Origin: Dendrolimus kikuchii | Lineage: Eukaryota; Arthropoda; Insecta; Lepidoptera; Lasiocampidae | Direction of reading: 5' to 3' | Length of the DNA stretch: 64,000 nucleotides | Assembly (NCBI GenBank): GCA_019925095.2 | Contig: CM034411.1 | Span: 13,764,001 to 13,828,000, forward strand | Part shown: positions 30,032 to 40,436 of the stretch, piece after piece | How positions within the stretch are numbered: position 1 is the stretch's first letter | Layout of the letters: each line of letters starts with the position of its first letter | The notes under the pieces: generated by a model | Databases searched by the model: none | Told to the model about the DNA's origin: nothing | What the model saw: the letters and a program-made list of their open reading frames with translations, nothing else | Program-made: the position numbers and the translations under genes

Positions 30032-33000
30032 TACATACATACATACATACATACATAACTTCACGCCAGTTCCCTCGCGGGGTAGGCACGAACAACAGAG
30101 TGCCATTTAGGCTTATTCTTACACACCTCACTTGCCTCTTTGACATTCATAACTCTTGTCATGCAAGCTCGTCTGTTCTTAAGGCTCCTGACATCACCTT
30201 CTGCTACTACACGATCAATTTGATCATGGAAGGTGTGTCGTGGCCTTCCACGACTTCTGCATCCATCCACTTTTGCATTGTATATCTGTTTAGTCATTCT
30301 TTCATCATGCATTCTTTCCACATGCCCGAACCACCGGAGCATTCCTTTCCTTACCTTCACCCCGACACTCTCTTTCAGACCAACTCTCTTTCTTACTTCG
30401 GTATTACGAACGCGGTCCGCAAGCGTCACTCCGCAGATTTTGCGCAGTGCTCGCATCTCGACCGCGTTTACTCTACTTTCATGCTCTTTCTTCCATACCC
30501 AACTCTCGCTTCCATACGTGAGCGTAGGTACCAGCACCGCGTTGTGTACGGCGAGCTGGGCCTTCTGGCTAAGGTTCTTAGCGCCTAGAAGTTTACCTAA
30601 CGCTCCATTTAAACTATTCCCCAAATTCACTCTTCTTTCTATATCAGCGGTGTACCTTCCATCCCTGCTAAAAGCACATCCAAGATATACAAACTCATTC
30701 ACTTGCTCCAGCATAACATCATCGACCATTATCCTTGCATTCGTTCTGGTTTCTTCTCTTTCAAACACCATAACCTTTGTTTTCTTCGCATTCAAATGTA
30801 AGCCTCTCGCCTGACAGTCATCTTTCATCATTGTGACTAGTGTTTGCAGTTCTGATGGCGATTCGGCTAAAAGCACGGCATCATCCGCATAAAGCAAGGT
30901 GCTTACAACTAGATCACTCATCCGCACCCCAACATCCATCAATCTTATTCTCTGGAGACAATCGTCCAGATATAGGATGAACAGCAAAGCCGACAGCACG
31001 CAGCCCTGGCGGACGCCAATATTGACGTCAAACCAGGGCGACAGGCTGCCTTCCACTCGCACGCATGCCATACAGCCCTCATAAGTGGACTGCACAGCAC
31101 GCATCAATTGGCCATTAATCCCATATCCGGGCAATATGTCCCAGAGGTCCTTCCGCACAACCCTGTCAAATGCTTTCTCTAGATCCACAAAACCGCAGAA
31201 AACCTTCCGGCCCATAGCCAGCTGCTTCTCTACGATATTGCGGAGAGAGAAAACTTGATCCATACATCCCCTTCCATTTCTGAAACCACCTTGTGCATCC
31301 CACAGTAATCCATCGGATACAACTCTCATTCTCTTTTCAATAATCTTCGCATACACTTTAGATGCTGTGCTGATCAAACTGATGGCCCTGTAGCTGGCGC
31401 ACTCCATACGTGACCCCTTGCCTTTATACAAGGGCACGATGACAGCGCGCCTCCAGTCCTTGGGAACCTTTCCCGTCCTCCAGCACAAGTTGCATAAGGA
31501 CAGGAAAGCGTCCCGGACGCAGGTTCCACCATATTTGATCATCTCAGCAGACACACTATCGATTCCTACTGCCTTTCCATTTTTCAGACTTCTTATCGAC
31601 CATTCGATCTCTTCCAAAGTGATCTCGGATGCTGACTCCTCGGAGTCGGTCACAGACTCAGTCGTGGTGCCAGCATCCGGGATATTATCATACATTTCTC
31701 TAAAATATTCACTCCATCGCGCTAATACCTCTTGTGGGTTAGCAAGAACGTCCCCTGCTTTAGATTTTATTCTTTCCATTCTGGAAGCTGACGAACAACC
31801 CCGAGACTTCTTAACCTCTCTCCAAAAGAGTTTGGTATTCGCCTCGAAGTTCTCCGTCAGCTTCTCTTCTTCTTTCAATTTTATTCTTTCACGCTTCTCT
31901 TTCACTAAAGCTTTGGTTTCATTCTTGCAGAGGCGATAAATTTCTTTCTTCATCTCTTTCATACTGTCATTCTGTTGCAAGGAAGCAACATAATCCAGCC
32001 AGGCTTTTCTCTTTCTCTCTACGCTGGATTTAACATCCGCGTCCCACCATTCATCACCTTTCGTTGTTATGTGCCTCTTCGCGCATCCACATGCTTCTTT
32101 TGCGCTTTCCACTATACTTTCTTTCATACTATCCCAGTCATTATCCACATCTAAGTCGGAGAAGTCCGCTTTTGCAAGCCTTTCTTCGACTAGGCGCGCA
32201 TACATACTCCTTACACTAACATCTTCCAATTTTTCACACTTTATTCTTTCAAGCTCCCCGAAATTGGTACGCACTCGCCAGTGTCTCCACTTCTTGAAAA
32301 GGCCCACAAACCGGCTTATCACCAGGTAGTGGTCCGTTTCAAGAGTGGGGCCTCTGTAGGCTCTTGTATCCATTATTGTGTTTCGGAGGCGACTATCAAT
32401 TAAAATCAGATCAATCATACTTTTCTGATCATTCATTCTCCATGTATACATGTGAATATCCTTATGATGGAATAGGGTGTTCGACACAAGCAAGTTTCTT
32501 TCCATGCATACGTCTATGATTGGCCTACCAGCATCGTTCACTCTCTTGTCACCATAGGGTCCAAGGACAGCCTCAAGGCCGTCTCGTTTGGTCCCCACCC
32601 AGCCATTAAGATCACCACACATAATTAGTCTTTCGTTCCCTTCAGCCAGATCCAGAATTTCTCTTACAGACTCCCAAAACTTCTCGAGTTCTTGGGGATC
32701 CGCTGAGCTTACGGGAGCATAAGCTGCGACCAGAAAAACTCGCGTGATCCCCAGTTTTAGGCGGACCCAGAGAAGTCTCGGGTTCACCAGACAATAAGCT
32801 TTTACTCCAGACACAAAGCGGGATGAGAGTAAGACGCCTACCCCCCCACTTGCACGCTCGTCCAGGTCCACGCCGGACCACAGAGCAAGCATGCCACCGG
32901 GGAGGTCATCGACGTCGCACCCCTTCCGCTTTGTCTCTGTCAGACATAAGGCATCCAGGCTTCTCTCATTCATTATATCAATCATTTCGTCCATCTTATC

Positions 33001-33230
33001 TTTCATTCCACCTCTCACATTCCACGTGCCTATACGGCACTCTGCTCCTCTCGACCCGCCAGGTTTGGCGCTGCGTGAAGGGTGGCGGCCCCCTTCGCCG
33101 CATGCGCGAGAATCCACACCGACGGGGGCGCATCGGTGAGCGTCGCCTGCGGGGGACGCCCTATCGTGCACTGCACTCGGGTGAATCCTGGTCAGAATTG
33201 TGGCCCTACAGCTGAAGTTTAGTTTAGTAG
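30032..33230 (-). mobile_element. RTE-clade LINE, near full length
   Basis: A single long ORF, almost no 3' UTR and a (TATG)n tail are RTE hallmarks. The element is the likely template type for the many short RTE ends in this window. I could not find a TSD, so the 5' boundary (about 33215-33230) is approximate. Confidence 0.9.
30061..33171 (-). CDS. RTE LINE polyprotein: AP endonuclease and reverse transcriptase
   Basis: The minus-strand frame is open for 1036 codons. The endonuclease has RIGTWNVRGG, LCLTETKRKG, SGGVGVLLSS, LIMCGDLNGWVG, MIDLILID and ETDHYLV (residues about 45-290). The RT has VIVPLYKGKG, SYRAISLISTASKVYAK, GGFRNGRGCMDQVF, GFVDLEKAFDRV, GVRQGCVLSALLF, the catalytic YADD in LLYADDAVLLAES, and FVYLGCAFSRDGRY. 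The C-terminus is ICGVTLADR, WFGHVERM and a basic tail ending YPARELA. The protein nicks target DNA and primes cDNA synthesis there. The start given is a GTG; upstream codons stay open, so translation may start earlier or the copy may lack its first codons. No inactivating change is visible. Confidence 0.94.
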   Translation of the reverse strand: MHDRASPAGDAHRCAPVGVDSRACGEGGRHPSRSAKPGGSRGAECRIGTWNVRGGMKDKMDEMIDIMNERSLDALCLTETKRKGCDVDDLPGGMLALWSGVDLDERASGGVGVLLSSRFVSGVKAYCLVNPRLLWVRLKLGITRVFLVAAYAPVSSADPQELEKFWESVREILDLAEGNERLIMCGDLNGWVGTKRDGLEAVLGPYGDKRVNDAGRPIIDVCMERNLLVSNTLFHHKDIHMYTWRMNDQKSMIDLILIDSRLRNTIMDTRAYRGPTLETDHYLVISRFVGLFKKWRHWRVRTNFGELERIKCEKLEDVSVRSMYARLVEERLAKADFSDLDVDNDWDSMKESIVESAKEACGCAKRHITTKGDEWWDADVKSSVERKRKAWLDYVASLQQNDSMKEMKKEIYRLCKNETKALVKEKRERIKLKEEEKLTENFEANTKLFWREVKKSRGCSSASRMERIKSKAGDVLANPQEVLARWSEYFREMYDNIPDAGTTTESVTDSEESASEITLEEIEWSIRSLKNGKAVGIDSVSAEMIKYGGTCVRDAFLSLCNLCWRTGKVPKDWRRAVIVPLYKGKGSRMECASYRAISLISTASKVYAKIIEKRMRVVSDGLLWDAQGGFRNGRGCMDQVFSLRNIVEKQLAMGRKVFCGFVDLEKAFDRVVRKDLWDILPGYGINGQLMRAVQSTYEGCMACVRVEGSLSPWFDVNIGVRQGCVLSALLFILYLDDCLQRIRLMDVGVRMSDLVVSTLLYADDAVLLAESPSELQTLVTMMKDDCQARGLHLNAKKTKVMVFEREETRTNARIMVDDVMLEQVNEFVYLGCAFSRDGRYTADIERRVNLGNSLNGALGKLLGAKNLSQKAQLAVHNAVLVPTLTYGSESWVWKKEHESRVNAVEMRALRKICGVTLADRVRNTEVRKRVGLKESVGVKVRKGMLRWFGHVERMHDERMTKQIYNAKVDGCRSRGRPRHTFHDQIDRVVAEGDVRSLKNRRACMTRVMNVKEASEVCKNKPKWHSVVRAYPARELA

Positions 33231-33385
33231 TTTACCAATATCGGTAAGCATCTATTTGTACATATTTATAAGCATTATCTATATCAATACTACCTCCCAT
33301 ACCTAGACTATGTAAAGAAATAAACCTTTGTAGTGATATTATTGATCTATATGTAAAATCATATTACACATTTCGTAATTTTTTT
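33231..33385. other. Spacer
   Basis: No feature seen. Confidence 0.4.
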
Positions 33386-33435
33386 TTTATTGCAGGAGTT
33401 CAGCAGACAAGTTCACCTATGGACATTTGCAATTG
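33386..33435 (-). mobile_element. R300 remnant with internal deletion
   Basis: The poly(A) complement and TGCAGGAGTTCAGCAGACA are followed at once by CCTATGGACATTTGCAA. The middle of the tail is deleted. Confidence 0.65.
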
Positions 33436-33479
33436 ATTGAATTTTTTTTCAAAATTGAATTGTTGCATTGCACATTTTT

Positions 33480-33611
33480 TTATCTTATATATATATATAT
33501 AGGAACTATAATACCTATAGACTTGAAATTTGGCAGGGACCTTCCTTTCGCCAATTAGAGGTCAGCTAAGAACGGATTTTACGGCACGCGAAGCGGGCGG
33601 GTGTCAGCTAG
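33480..33611 (+). mobile_element. Helitron 3' part
   Basis: Ends GGGTGTCAGCTAG followed by T, after a GC-rich stem region GGCACGCGAAGCGGGC. The 5' part is short and AT-rich. Confidence 0.55.
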
Positions 33612-33760
33612 TATTTTATATGTTTCAAATTTAATAGCTATGAAAGCTTATATTTTTCTTTGAATTAACTATAATTTTTCATACTACAAAACATCAAATT
33701 GCATCTAGTGCTTACTGATAAGTAATTACTGCGTTTGTCACGTTTCTTCTTATATAATTA

Positions 33761-34005
33761 CTAGCTTCTGCCCGCTATTTCGTCCATGTGGAATAGTAAA
33801 AAAAGTAAGTTAAAAAAACCCCTGATTTTGAAACATTATTTATTGGTGCTCCGCTCCTATTGGTCTTAGCGTGATGATATACAGCTTTCCTTGATAAATA
33901 GGCTATCTAACACTGAAGGATATTTTCAAATCAGACCAGTAGTTACTGAGATTAGCGCGTTAAAGTAAACAAACAAACTCTTCAGCTTTATATATTAGTA
34001 TAGAT
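33761..34005 (-). mobile_element. Short Helitron, same family as 22716
   Basis: Minus strand begins TCTATACTAATATATAAAGC (34005) and ends CTAG (33761-33764), with A/T at the insertion point. The body shares GCTCCGCTCCTATTGGTCTT and ATAGGCTATCTAAC with the 22716 copy in reverse. Confidence 0.82.
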
Positions 34006-34139
34006 TGCAAAGGATTCAAAATATTGTAAGCATTAAAATGTTACCAAATGTACAATCAAACACATCAATCATTTGTGGTTAATTTTTAGATTAATTTATA
34101 TAAGACAAATTCCGATCAATAATATGAATGTATTACGAC

Positions 34140-34275
34140 CATACTCGTAATTATAGAATAGAATAGAAAACGCTTTATTATTCACCACACCTACATTAAA
34201 TCAACAATTTTAAAGTCGGGAACAATGGGCGGTCTTATCACTTTAGAGCGATCTCTTCCAGACAACCCGGGCTAA
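34140..34275 (-). mobile_element. CR1-type LINE 3' tail
   Basis: AATAG repeats at left, then the minus-strand hairpin region (GGAAGAGATCGCTCTAAAGT), with one stem mismatch relative to other copies. Confidence 0.72.
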
Positions 34276-34393
34276 AGATTTTATGGACGAAATCGCAAGT
34301 GTATGCCGATGGTGTGCACATTAAATACGTACATATAAATAGGATATATACATATTACACAACACATATACCTGAAATAAATTAACAATAACA

Positions 34394-34811
34394 TACATAC
34401 ATACATAACTTCACGCCAGTTCCCTTGCGGGGCAGGCACGAACAACAGAGCGCCATTCAGGCTTATTATTACACACCTCACTTGCTTCTTTGACATTCAT
34501 AACTCTTGTCATGCACGCTCGTCTGTTCTTAAGGCTCCTGACACCACCTTCTGCTAGTACACGATCAATTTGAAATTCCCCAAATTCTCTCTTCTTTCTA
34601 TATCAGCGGCGTACCTTCCATCCCTGCTAAAAGCACATCCAAGATATACAAACCCACTCACTTGCTCCAGTATAACGTCATCGACCATTATTCTTGCATT
34701 CGTTCTGGTTTCTTCTCTTTCAAACACCATAACCTTTGCTTTCTTCGCATTCAAATGCAAGCCTCTCGCCTGACAGTCATCTTTCATCATTGTGACTAGT
34801 GTCATAAGTGT
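34394..34811 (-). mobile_element. RTE LINE, internally deleted copy
   Basis: The normal 3' end (34394-34573) is joined directly to an upstream RT segment (LNAKKAKVMVFE, FVYLGCAFSRDGRY; 34574-34801). About 450 bp between them are missing. A perfect 13-bp TSD ATTAACAATAACA at 34381-34393 and 34812-34824 shows the joined form inserted as one unit. About 10 bp of filler (CATAAGTGT) lie at the 5' end. Confidence 0.92.
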
Positions 34812-34837
34812 ATTAACAATAACACATATTAATATTA

Positions 34838-35330
34838 TATTAGTAGTCGCCCAGTGGTCGAAATTCGACCATAATTTACTTAATTTATAAGTTTGAACAT
34901 TATTAAGGTTCTGTTGTCAAAGACCTTCTATAATTACAGATTTCACCAAGGCTACACTGTAAATTTGACTTTAACAATAAATAAAAGAGTATATAGGCGT
35001 GTGTGTGTCAAATAAATGGTAGTGTGTGTAATGTGAATGGTGAAGGTGATGTCAGGAGCCTTAAGAACAGACGAGCGTGCATGACAAGAGTTATGAATGT
35101 CAAAGAAGCAAGTGAGGTGTGTAAGAATAAGCCTAAATGGCACTCTGTTGTCCGTGCCTACCCCGCAAGGGAACTGGCGTGAAGTTATGTATATATGTAT
35201 GTGTAAAAAAAAAAATTAGCATTCTGCACTCTTTTTCTATATAAACTATAAGTGTGCGAAATTTCATACTCCTCCGTCCGCGCAATTTGCGTAAAAAGGG
35301 GTACAAAGTTTTTGCTGTGTTTTTGTCATG
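34838..35330 (-). mobile_element. Helitron-like repeat, paralogue of 22468-23060
   Basis: Shares the hairpin TGGTCGAAATTCGACCA and CATACTCCTCCGTCCGCGCA with the other copy. It holds the empty site for the 22716 Helitron (CTATA/TAAAC at 35241/35242) and a private RTE insertion. Confidence 0.7.
35040..35213 (+). mobile_element. RTE LINE, short 3' fragment
   Basis: Begins GAAGGTGATGTCAGGAGCC and ends with ATGTATATATGTATGTG. A 7-bp TGTGTAA on each side may be the TSD. The paralogue at 22600 lacks it. Confidence 0.85.
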
Positions 35331-36183
35331 TATTAATATATAGATATATACTAATATATACATTATTAATATGTGAATAGCAACATCAATAGCTATACAA
35401 TATTTATATGACCAGTGATGTATTAATTAATATTTTTATTACTAAGATTTACGTTTAAACTGCTTTGTCGAAAATATTTTATGAAAAAGACAATTTGATT
35501 GTACACACATGTATAGGTTATAATAATGAATATTTGTCTAGGCAGATATTTTTGGATCCTAGGGTATTAAGTTATATTTGTTTTCTGGCTGGCTACACAT
35601 TATGTTATTTTAATGATCTACAGATTGTAAGGATATTTCGTACCATTCTAACGCTTACAATATTTCGAATCGTTTGCAATGCTTATATATTATTAAACTC
35701 GACTGTACATCCTTAGTGCAAGTAATCGTTGGTAAACCAAATAAATAAATCTATAAAAGTAAGAAACTTAATAATTCTCACCTGACCCACTTGGTAAGTA
35801 ACTTAGATCAATACCGCACCATTTCAAAGTGTAAGGTCGAGGTCGTTATGGACTGTTTTCACTCTCAAATGAAACTCGTTTAGTTTTATCGATAATTAAA
35901 CATCGATTTACCCGCTTCCCTAACAAAGAAAAAGTATTGTTCGAAATTTGAAATTCGAAAAATTTCGAACACGTCAATTTCGATTGTACGAAATATTTGA
36001 ACTGAGAATCGCAATACTTTTTAAACATGGAAATCTGTTATTTTGTAGCTTGGCAACGGTTTTGATTTAAGCTATACCATTGGCGGTTAAAAATTAAGGT
36101 GAGTTTCACCATCTATGGTTATTGCTTTGCGTATTATTATAACATACGTGTAACTTTTAGATTGGTAATTTCTAAGATGTGTT
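35331..36183. other. No gene recognised
   Basis: AT-rich; the 83-codon hydrophobic frame near 35465-35716 has biased AT-driven composition and no recognisable motif. Confidence 0.4.
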
Positions 36184-36380
36184 TTTATTGCATGAGTTCA
36201 GCAGATAGGTAGAAGGCCCACATGATGAAAAGCGGTTACTATCGCTTATGAACATTTGTAACACCAAGCGTGCTACCAATGTGCTGCCGCTCTTTAAAGA
36301 GGGACTGGAAACTGGCCACTAATACCGGAAAAGAAGTCAAAGTTGTTATGGCAGCGTAAATTAGACTCTCTAGAAAAGAG
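36184..36380 (-). mobile_element. R300 copy, left half of an inverted pair
   Basis: Diverged minus-strand R300 (ATTGCATGAGTTCAGCAG at left). Its 5' part is cut off where the plus-strand copy begins. Confidence 0.75.
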
Positions 36381-36382
36381 AT

Positions 36383-36660
36383 TATCGCTGAAGGAACGGA
36401 AAAGAATACAATATCCTGCGGCCGGGCGGCCTGTTCTACGAGGCGACAAATGGCCCTGGTAGTAGGTAGGAGGTAGAGTATTAGCCCGTAGGGATTACTG
36501 GTGCAGAGTATACCACCATAACAACCTTGAGTTGTGTTCTGGGATACTAATCCCAGATGACCACTAGGTCAGGTTCCAGCCTCCCTTTAAAGAGCGGCAG
36601 CATATTGGTAGAAATTTTGGTGATGCAAATGTCTGCCTGCCTGCTGAACTCATGCAGTAA
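36383..36660 (+). mobile_element. R300 copy, right half of an inverted pair
   Basis: Begins CTGAAGGAACGGAAAAG and ends CTGCTGAACTCATGCAGTAA. It lies head to head with the previous copy. Insertions such as GGGATACTAATCCCAG are private. Confidence 0.75.
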
Positions 36661-36942
36661 CTAAATAGTAAACTGAAGTTGTCTCTATAACCAAATCGAT
36701 TGAAGGGATTGGGTTGAGCTATACGCTAAACGCCGTTTAAGATATCTGAGTATGCTAAACACTGTTTAAAAATGTGACTGCTAGTCATAGTGCAACTCAC
36801 CCGTAGTGAGGTCACTTTCGTTACTGTTGCGGCCTTGGCGGTTTCACGGGGAAAGTTTCGCAAACTTTTGTTTTAGTTACCCTTTGTTAGTTAAAGGTTA
36901 TGTCGATATTATGAAAGCGAAGTACATAAGCATACTTACCTA
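36661..36942. other. No gene recognised
   Basis: No repeat or frame of note. Confidence 0.4.
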
Positions 36943-37150
36943 TCTTAATATATATAAATTACATGTCACGCTGTTTGTCCGCGATGGACTCCTAAACTAC
37001 TTGACCGATTTTAATCAAATTTGCACACCGTGTGCAGTTTGATCCGACTTCAAAGATAGGATAGCTTACATTTGGACCCGGTAGGTGGCGCTGGAATCGG
37101 GTTCTAAATTTTATTTATTCAGGGCAGAACAATCTCGCCCGGGATAGCGA
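36943..37150 (+). mobile_element. Short Helitron (family of 44833)
   Basis: Starts TCTTAATATATATAAATTAC after A and ends near GGGATAGCGACTA (a worn CTAG). Body has GTCCGCGATGGACTCCTAAA and ACCCGGTAGGTGGCGCTGG. Confidence 0.65.
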
Positions 37151-37164
37151 CTATTTATATATAA

Positions 37165-37536
37165 AATTATTCTGAGCCTGTGTTTTTTGACTGAACTCCT
37201 TCTAAACGACTAGACTGTAAATATAATAAGTTATTCGTAAGGTACACCACAACACATATATTATTGAATAAATGTCACACACAGAGAAACCAAAATTATC
37301 AAGAAGCGTGTATAAATACTTCAAACTTTCTTCAAAATTAAGTTATAAAATAGGGTACGGAACTCGAGTCCGTAGAATTGTTTAAAAAAAACGACTAGAC
37401 TGATTTCGATGAAATTTTTTGTGTGTGTTCAGGTGGATTCGAGCATGGTTTAGATTCACAATTGGACCCGGTAGGTGGCGCTGCAATTCAAAATTTTATT
37501 TCTTCATGGCAGAACAACGTCTGCCGGGACAGCTAG
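37165..37536 (+). mobile_element. Helitron with internal duplication or insertion
   Basis: Ends GCCGGGACAGCTAG followed by T, with the AGAACAACGTCTGCC stem. AACGACTAGACTG occurs twice (near 37205 and 37390), bracketing about 185 bp of foreign sequence. Confidence 0.6.
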
Positions 37537-37634
37537 TATTTTATAAATTTCAGTATAATATGTTTAATTATCACATGACACGAGAACATGACTTGTATGT
37601 AGTGTATAGTGAAAATTAAAACATTGCATAAATG

Positions 37635-37935
37635 GTCGTGGTAGCGTAATGGCTAGCGCACGCGTCCCAAACTCGAAGGGCGCGGGTTCGATCCTGACTG
37701 GAACGTAGCACCACTTAGTAGTCAGTTTTTCCGATCTAATGTGCATATTGTTACAATTACCACGTGCTAACAACGGTGAAGGAAAACATCGTGATGCAAC
37801 CTGCACATCGAGATAACCGATGTGTCAAACCTGCCAAGTCGCCTTGGACAAGCGTGGCGGGGGTATACTATCTGTTCCCCCTATAACGGGAGGCCGCAGC
37901 CCAGCTGTGGGCTCATTTATGAGCTGATATTATTA
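37635..37935 (+). mobile_element. tSINE copy
   Basis: Box A-like GTGGTAGCGTAATGGCTAGC and box B GGGTTCGATCCTG are intact. The tail GAGCTGATATTATTAT is complete. It is the best-preserved copy here. Confidence 0.87.
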
Positions 37936-37944
37936 TACAAAAAT

Positions 37945-38025
37945 AAACTTACAGACTAAAATTATATCTAATTATACACAAAGGGGCGGTTTTATCGCTA
38001 AAAAGCGATCTCTTCCAGACAACTC
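37945..38025 (-). mobile_element. CR1-type LINE 3' tail, split by R300
   Basis: Minus strand carries GGAAGAGATCGCT, TTTT, AGCGATAAAACCGCC. The perfect stem is 37994-37999 with 38004-38009. It matches the tail at 46136. R300 interrupts it at ACAACTC. Confidence 0.8.
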
Positions 38026-38348
38026 TTGCATCCGTGCAGGAACGGAGAAAGAATACAATTTCCTGCGGCCAGGCGGCCTGTCGTAAGAGGCGACAAAACA
38101 ACCCACAGCCAGGTGGTAGAGTATTTGCTCGACTGGATGGCGACCACCCCTGGTCTAGAGTATGCCGCCACAACAACCTTGTGTTGTGTTCCGGCATTAG
38201 TGACTAGGTTCCAGTCTCCCTTAAGAGAGCAGCAGCGCATTTGTAACACCTTTGGTCTTATAAATGTCCATAGGCGATGGTAACCACTTTCCATCAAGTG
38301 GGCCGTCTGCCTGTCTGCTGAACTCCTGCAATAAAAAAAATAAAAAAA
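38026..38348 (+). mobile_element. R300 retroposon copy with 7-bp TSD
   Basis: Full-length R300 ending in an A-rich tail. ACAACTC flanks it at 38019-38025 and 38349-38355, within the CR1 tail. Confidence 0.88.
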
Positions 38349-38362
38349 ACAACTCCAGGAAT

Positions 38363-38799
38363 GAATTCATACTATAATGGCTATGATGGTATACATAATA
38401 TATAGTACAACTACTTACATTTTACAAGCTTTTATTTAACTTGCAATGGATGTATGTATGTATGTAAGTTCGGGTGGAATCTTGCAAGTTAAATTTGACC
38501 AACTTCTCGGTTTCCGATTGAGCTGAAATTTTGCACGCATATAAATATCGCGTGACAATGCAATAATATGGTACCATGGAGCTGATCTGATGATAGAGTC
38601 GGAAGGTGGCCATAGGAACTTCTATACTAAATAAGATAAACCCGTCGTATTTGGGCTCGTTTTACTTGTCTTGGCTAGCACTCTGCTGCTACATGATATC
38701 CAGGATCTCATAGGTTTGTATTTAAAAACCTTTTTAAAAAAGCTTATTAATGTATTAATAAAATAAGCTTAATAAAATATAAATTAATTATAATCTATC
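38363..38799. other. No gene recognised
   Basis: Contains a short (ATGT)n run at 38450-38466 without RTE coding sequence next to it. No frame of note. Confidence 0.4.
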
Positions 38800-39118
38800 C
38801 GTGCAGGAACGGAGAAAGAATACAATTTCCTGCGGCCGGGCGGCCTGTCGTAAGAGGCGACTAAACAACCCACAGCCAGGTGGTAGGGCATTTGCCCGAC
38901 TGGATGGCTACCACCCCTGGTCTAGAGCATCCCGCCATAACAACTGAGTTGTGTTCCGGCATTAGTGACCAGGTTCGAGACTCACTTAAAAGAGCAGCAG
39001 CGCGTTTGTAGCACCTTTGGTGTTGCAAATGTCCATAGGCGATGGTAACCGCTTTTCATCCAGTGGGCCGTCTGCCTGTCTGCTGAACTCCTGCAATAAA
39101 AAAAAAATAAAAAAATAT
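38800..39118 (+). mobile_element. R300 retroposon copy
   Basis: Full-length plus-strand copy from CCGTGCAGGAACGGAG to an A-rich tail. ATTATA on each side may be a short TSD. Confidence 0.86.
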
Positions 39119-39254
39119 TATACATATTCACTTATATGATATCTATGCAAAAATGTTAAACAGATATATACTTTATATACATACCATACAAATGTCATGT
39201 GTTTCATTCATACAAAAAGATTTCTATGTTTTATTGTCAGACTGGAAGTAAACT

Positions 39255-39415
39255 AAACTAAACATTGAACGAGACATAAAACAGAAATACATCGCAGAAG
39301 AGGTAGCGGGAGCGGGCATTTCACCGGAACCAAGTTTACTGGCCGCGCTAATCATGGAACTACAGGTAGGAATAACATAAACACCGAAATAGACGCGTTT
39401 CCGTTGTACGGTACA
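39255..39415 (+). other. Candidate orphan exon (low confidence)
   Basis: A short open segment reads NIERDIKQKYIAEEVAGAGI then SPEPSLLAALIMELQ, followed immediately by CAG/GTAGGAATA, a good splice-donor match. It has no match to any repeat here and its composition differs from the AT-rich surroundings. An in-frame TAA lies just upstream, so a simple internal exon from the nearest AG is excluded. I do not recognise the protein. Confidence 0.25.
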
Positions 39416-39539
39416 AGTTATGTGCGATAAGCGAGTTTTGTATCGCGTTGCTTCAAAATAAGTAATAACCGATTATATCACTTTTTTGCTTAAAATATTT
39501 TCTTAAGTTTTCGTGAATAGTACAAATACTAAAATTAAG

Positions 39540-39652
39540 TTTATGAATGTCAAAGAGGCAAGTGAGGTGTGTAAGAATAAGCCTAAATGGCACTCTGTTG
39601 TTCGTGCCTACCCCGCAAGGGAACTGGCGTGAAGTTATGTATGTATGTATGT
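39540..39652 (+). mobile_element. RTE LINE, very short 3' end
   Basis: About 110 bp: the last codons (NVKEASEVCKNKPKW to ARELA), stop and TATG repeats. TAAGTTT on both sides is a likely short TSD. Confidence 0.82.
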
Positions 39653-39654
39653 AT

Positions 39655-40004
39655 ATAAGTTTTAACGGTTTTAAACGAGGTAATTTATTTGATTTTTATT
39701 CTGACGTCTTGGACAATTTTTAATAGCCGTGATTACGGAGGACAAAGGTGTCAATTGTCAATGAGTAATGTTAAAGTTTTTATTTAGGCTACCGCCAATT
39801 TGTTTATTTTAATTTTTGTTTATGGTTATTATTTTTTCTAAATTAGATTAGGCCCCTATAGAGTAAGTAAATAATAATCTTAAACAAAAAATAAATTTAA
39901 ATAATTAAAATGAACAAGTTGACTGTTGGCTAAATAAAAATTTTAACATAACTCATTGACAATTGACAAAATTGAAAAGTGTCCAAGACGTTGGAATAAG
40001 AATC
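39655..40004. mobile_element. Long-inverted-repeat element
   Basis: Arms pair over TGTCAATGAGTAATGTTAAA / TTTAACATAACTCATTGACA and further (TTTTTATTTAGGCTACCGCC / GGCTAAATAAAAA). Same family as 27718-29042. No transposase. Confidence 0.6.
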
Positions 40005-40011
40005 ACGGAAA

Positions 40012-40063
40012 ACAGTGTTATCATTTAGCAATATGCAAGAATATTGCTAAATGATAATACTGT
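40012..40063 (+). repeat. Compact perfect hairpin
   Basis: TTATCATTTAGCAATAT (40018-40034) pairs perfectly with 40041-40057 across a 6-nt loop. ACAGT/ACTGT extends it after one mismatch. Confidence 0.8.
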
Positions 40064-40436
40064 TTTACACTACCAAAGTATATCCTAATCCCCTCCATGA
40101 TTCCCTGACACTGTTGCCACAATACATGGATGTTTACATTTCCTGACTCATTCACTCTCACTCAAACATACATACATATTCTTGCATCACTCATGCAGAC
40201 TTACAGATACACAAACAACACACCACACCTAAACTTATAATAATTATACTAGTATTTTTTTCTTTCTTTTTTCTCTTAATTGGCCAAATTTCTAGTCATA
40301 CTGGTTGATCCTGGTGACCTGTATTACAGCCTTCATTTTAACCTAATTCAGGCACCAGCCTCTTACTTAATGTTATTACTAGTTTTAAGTTTCACAGAGT
40401 ACTTAAAGAGGAAATAAAGAATTATGTTATGTTTGT

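Noticed and set aside
30100..33215. Plus-strand ORFs opposite the RTE polyprotein
   Set aside because: They are antisense shadows of the minus-strand coding frame.
35465..35716. 83-codon hydrophobic ORF
   Set aside because: Composition is what AT-rich random DNA gives; no motif or repeat support.
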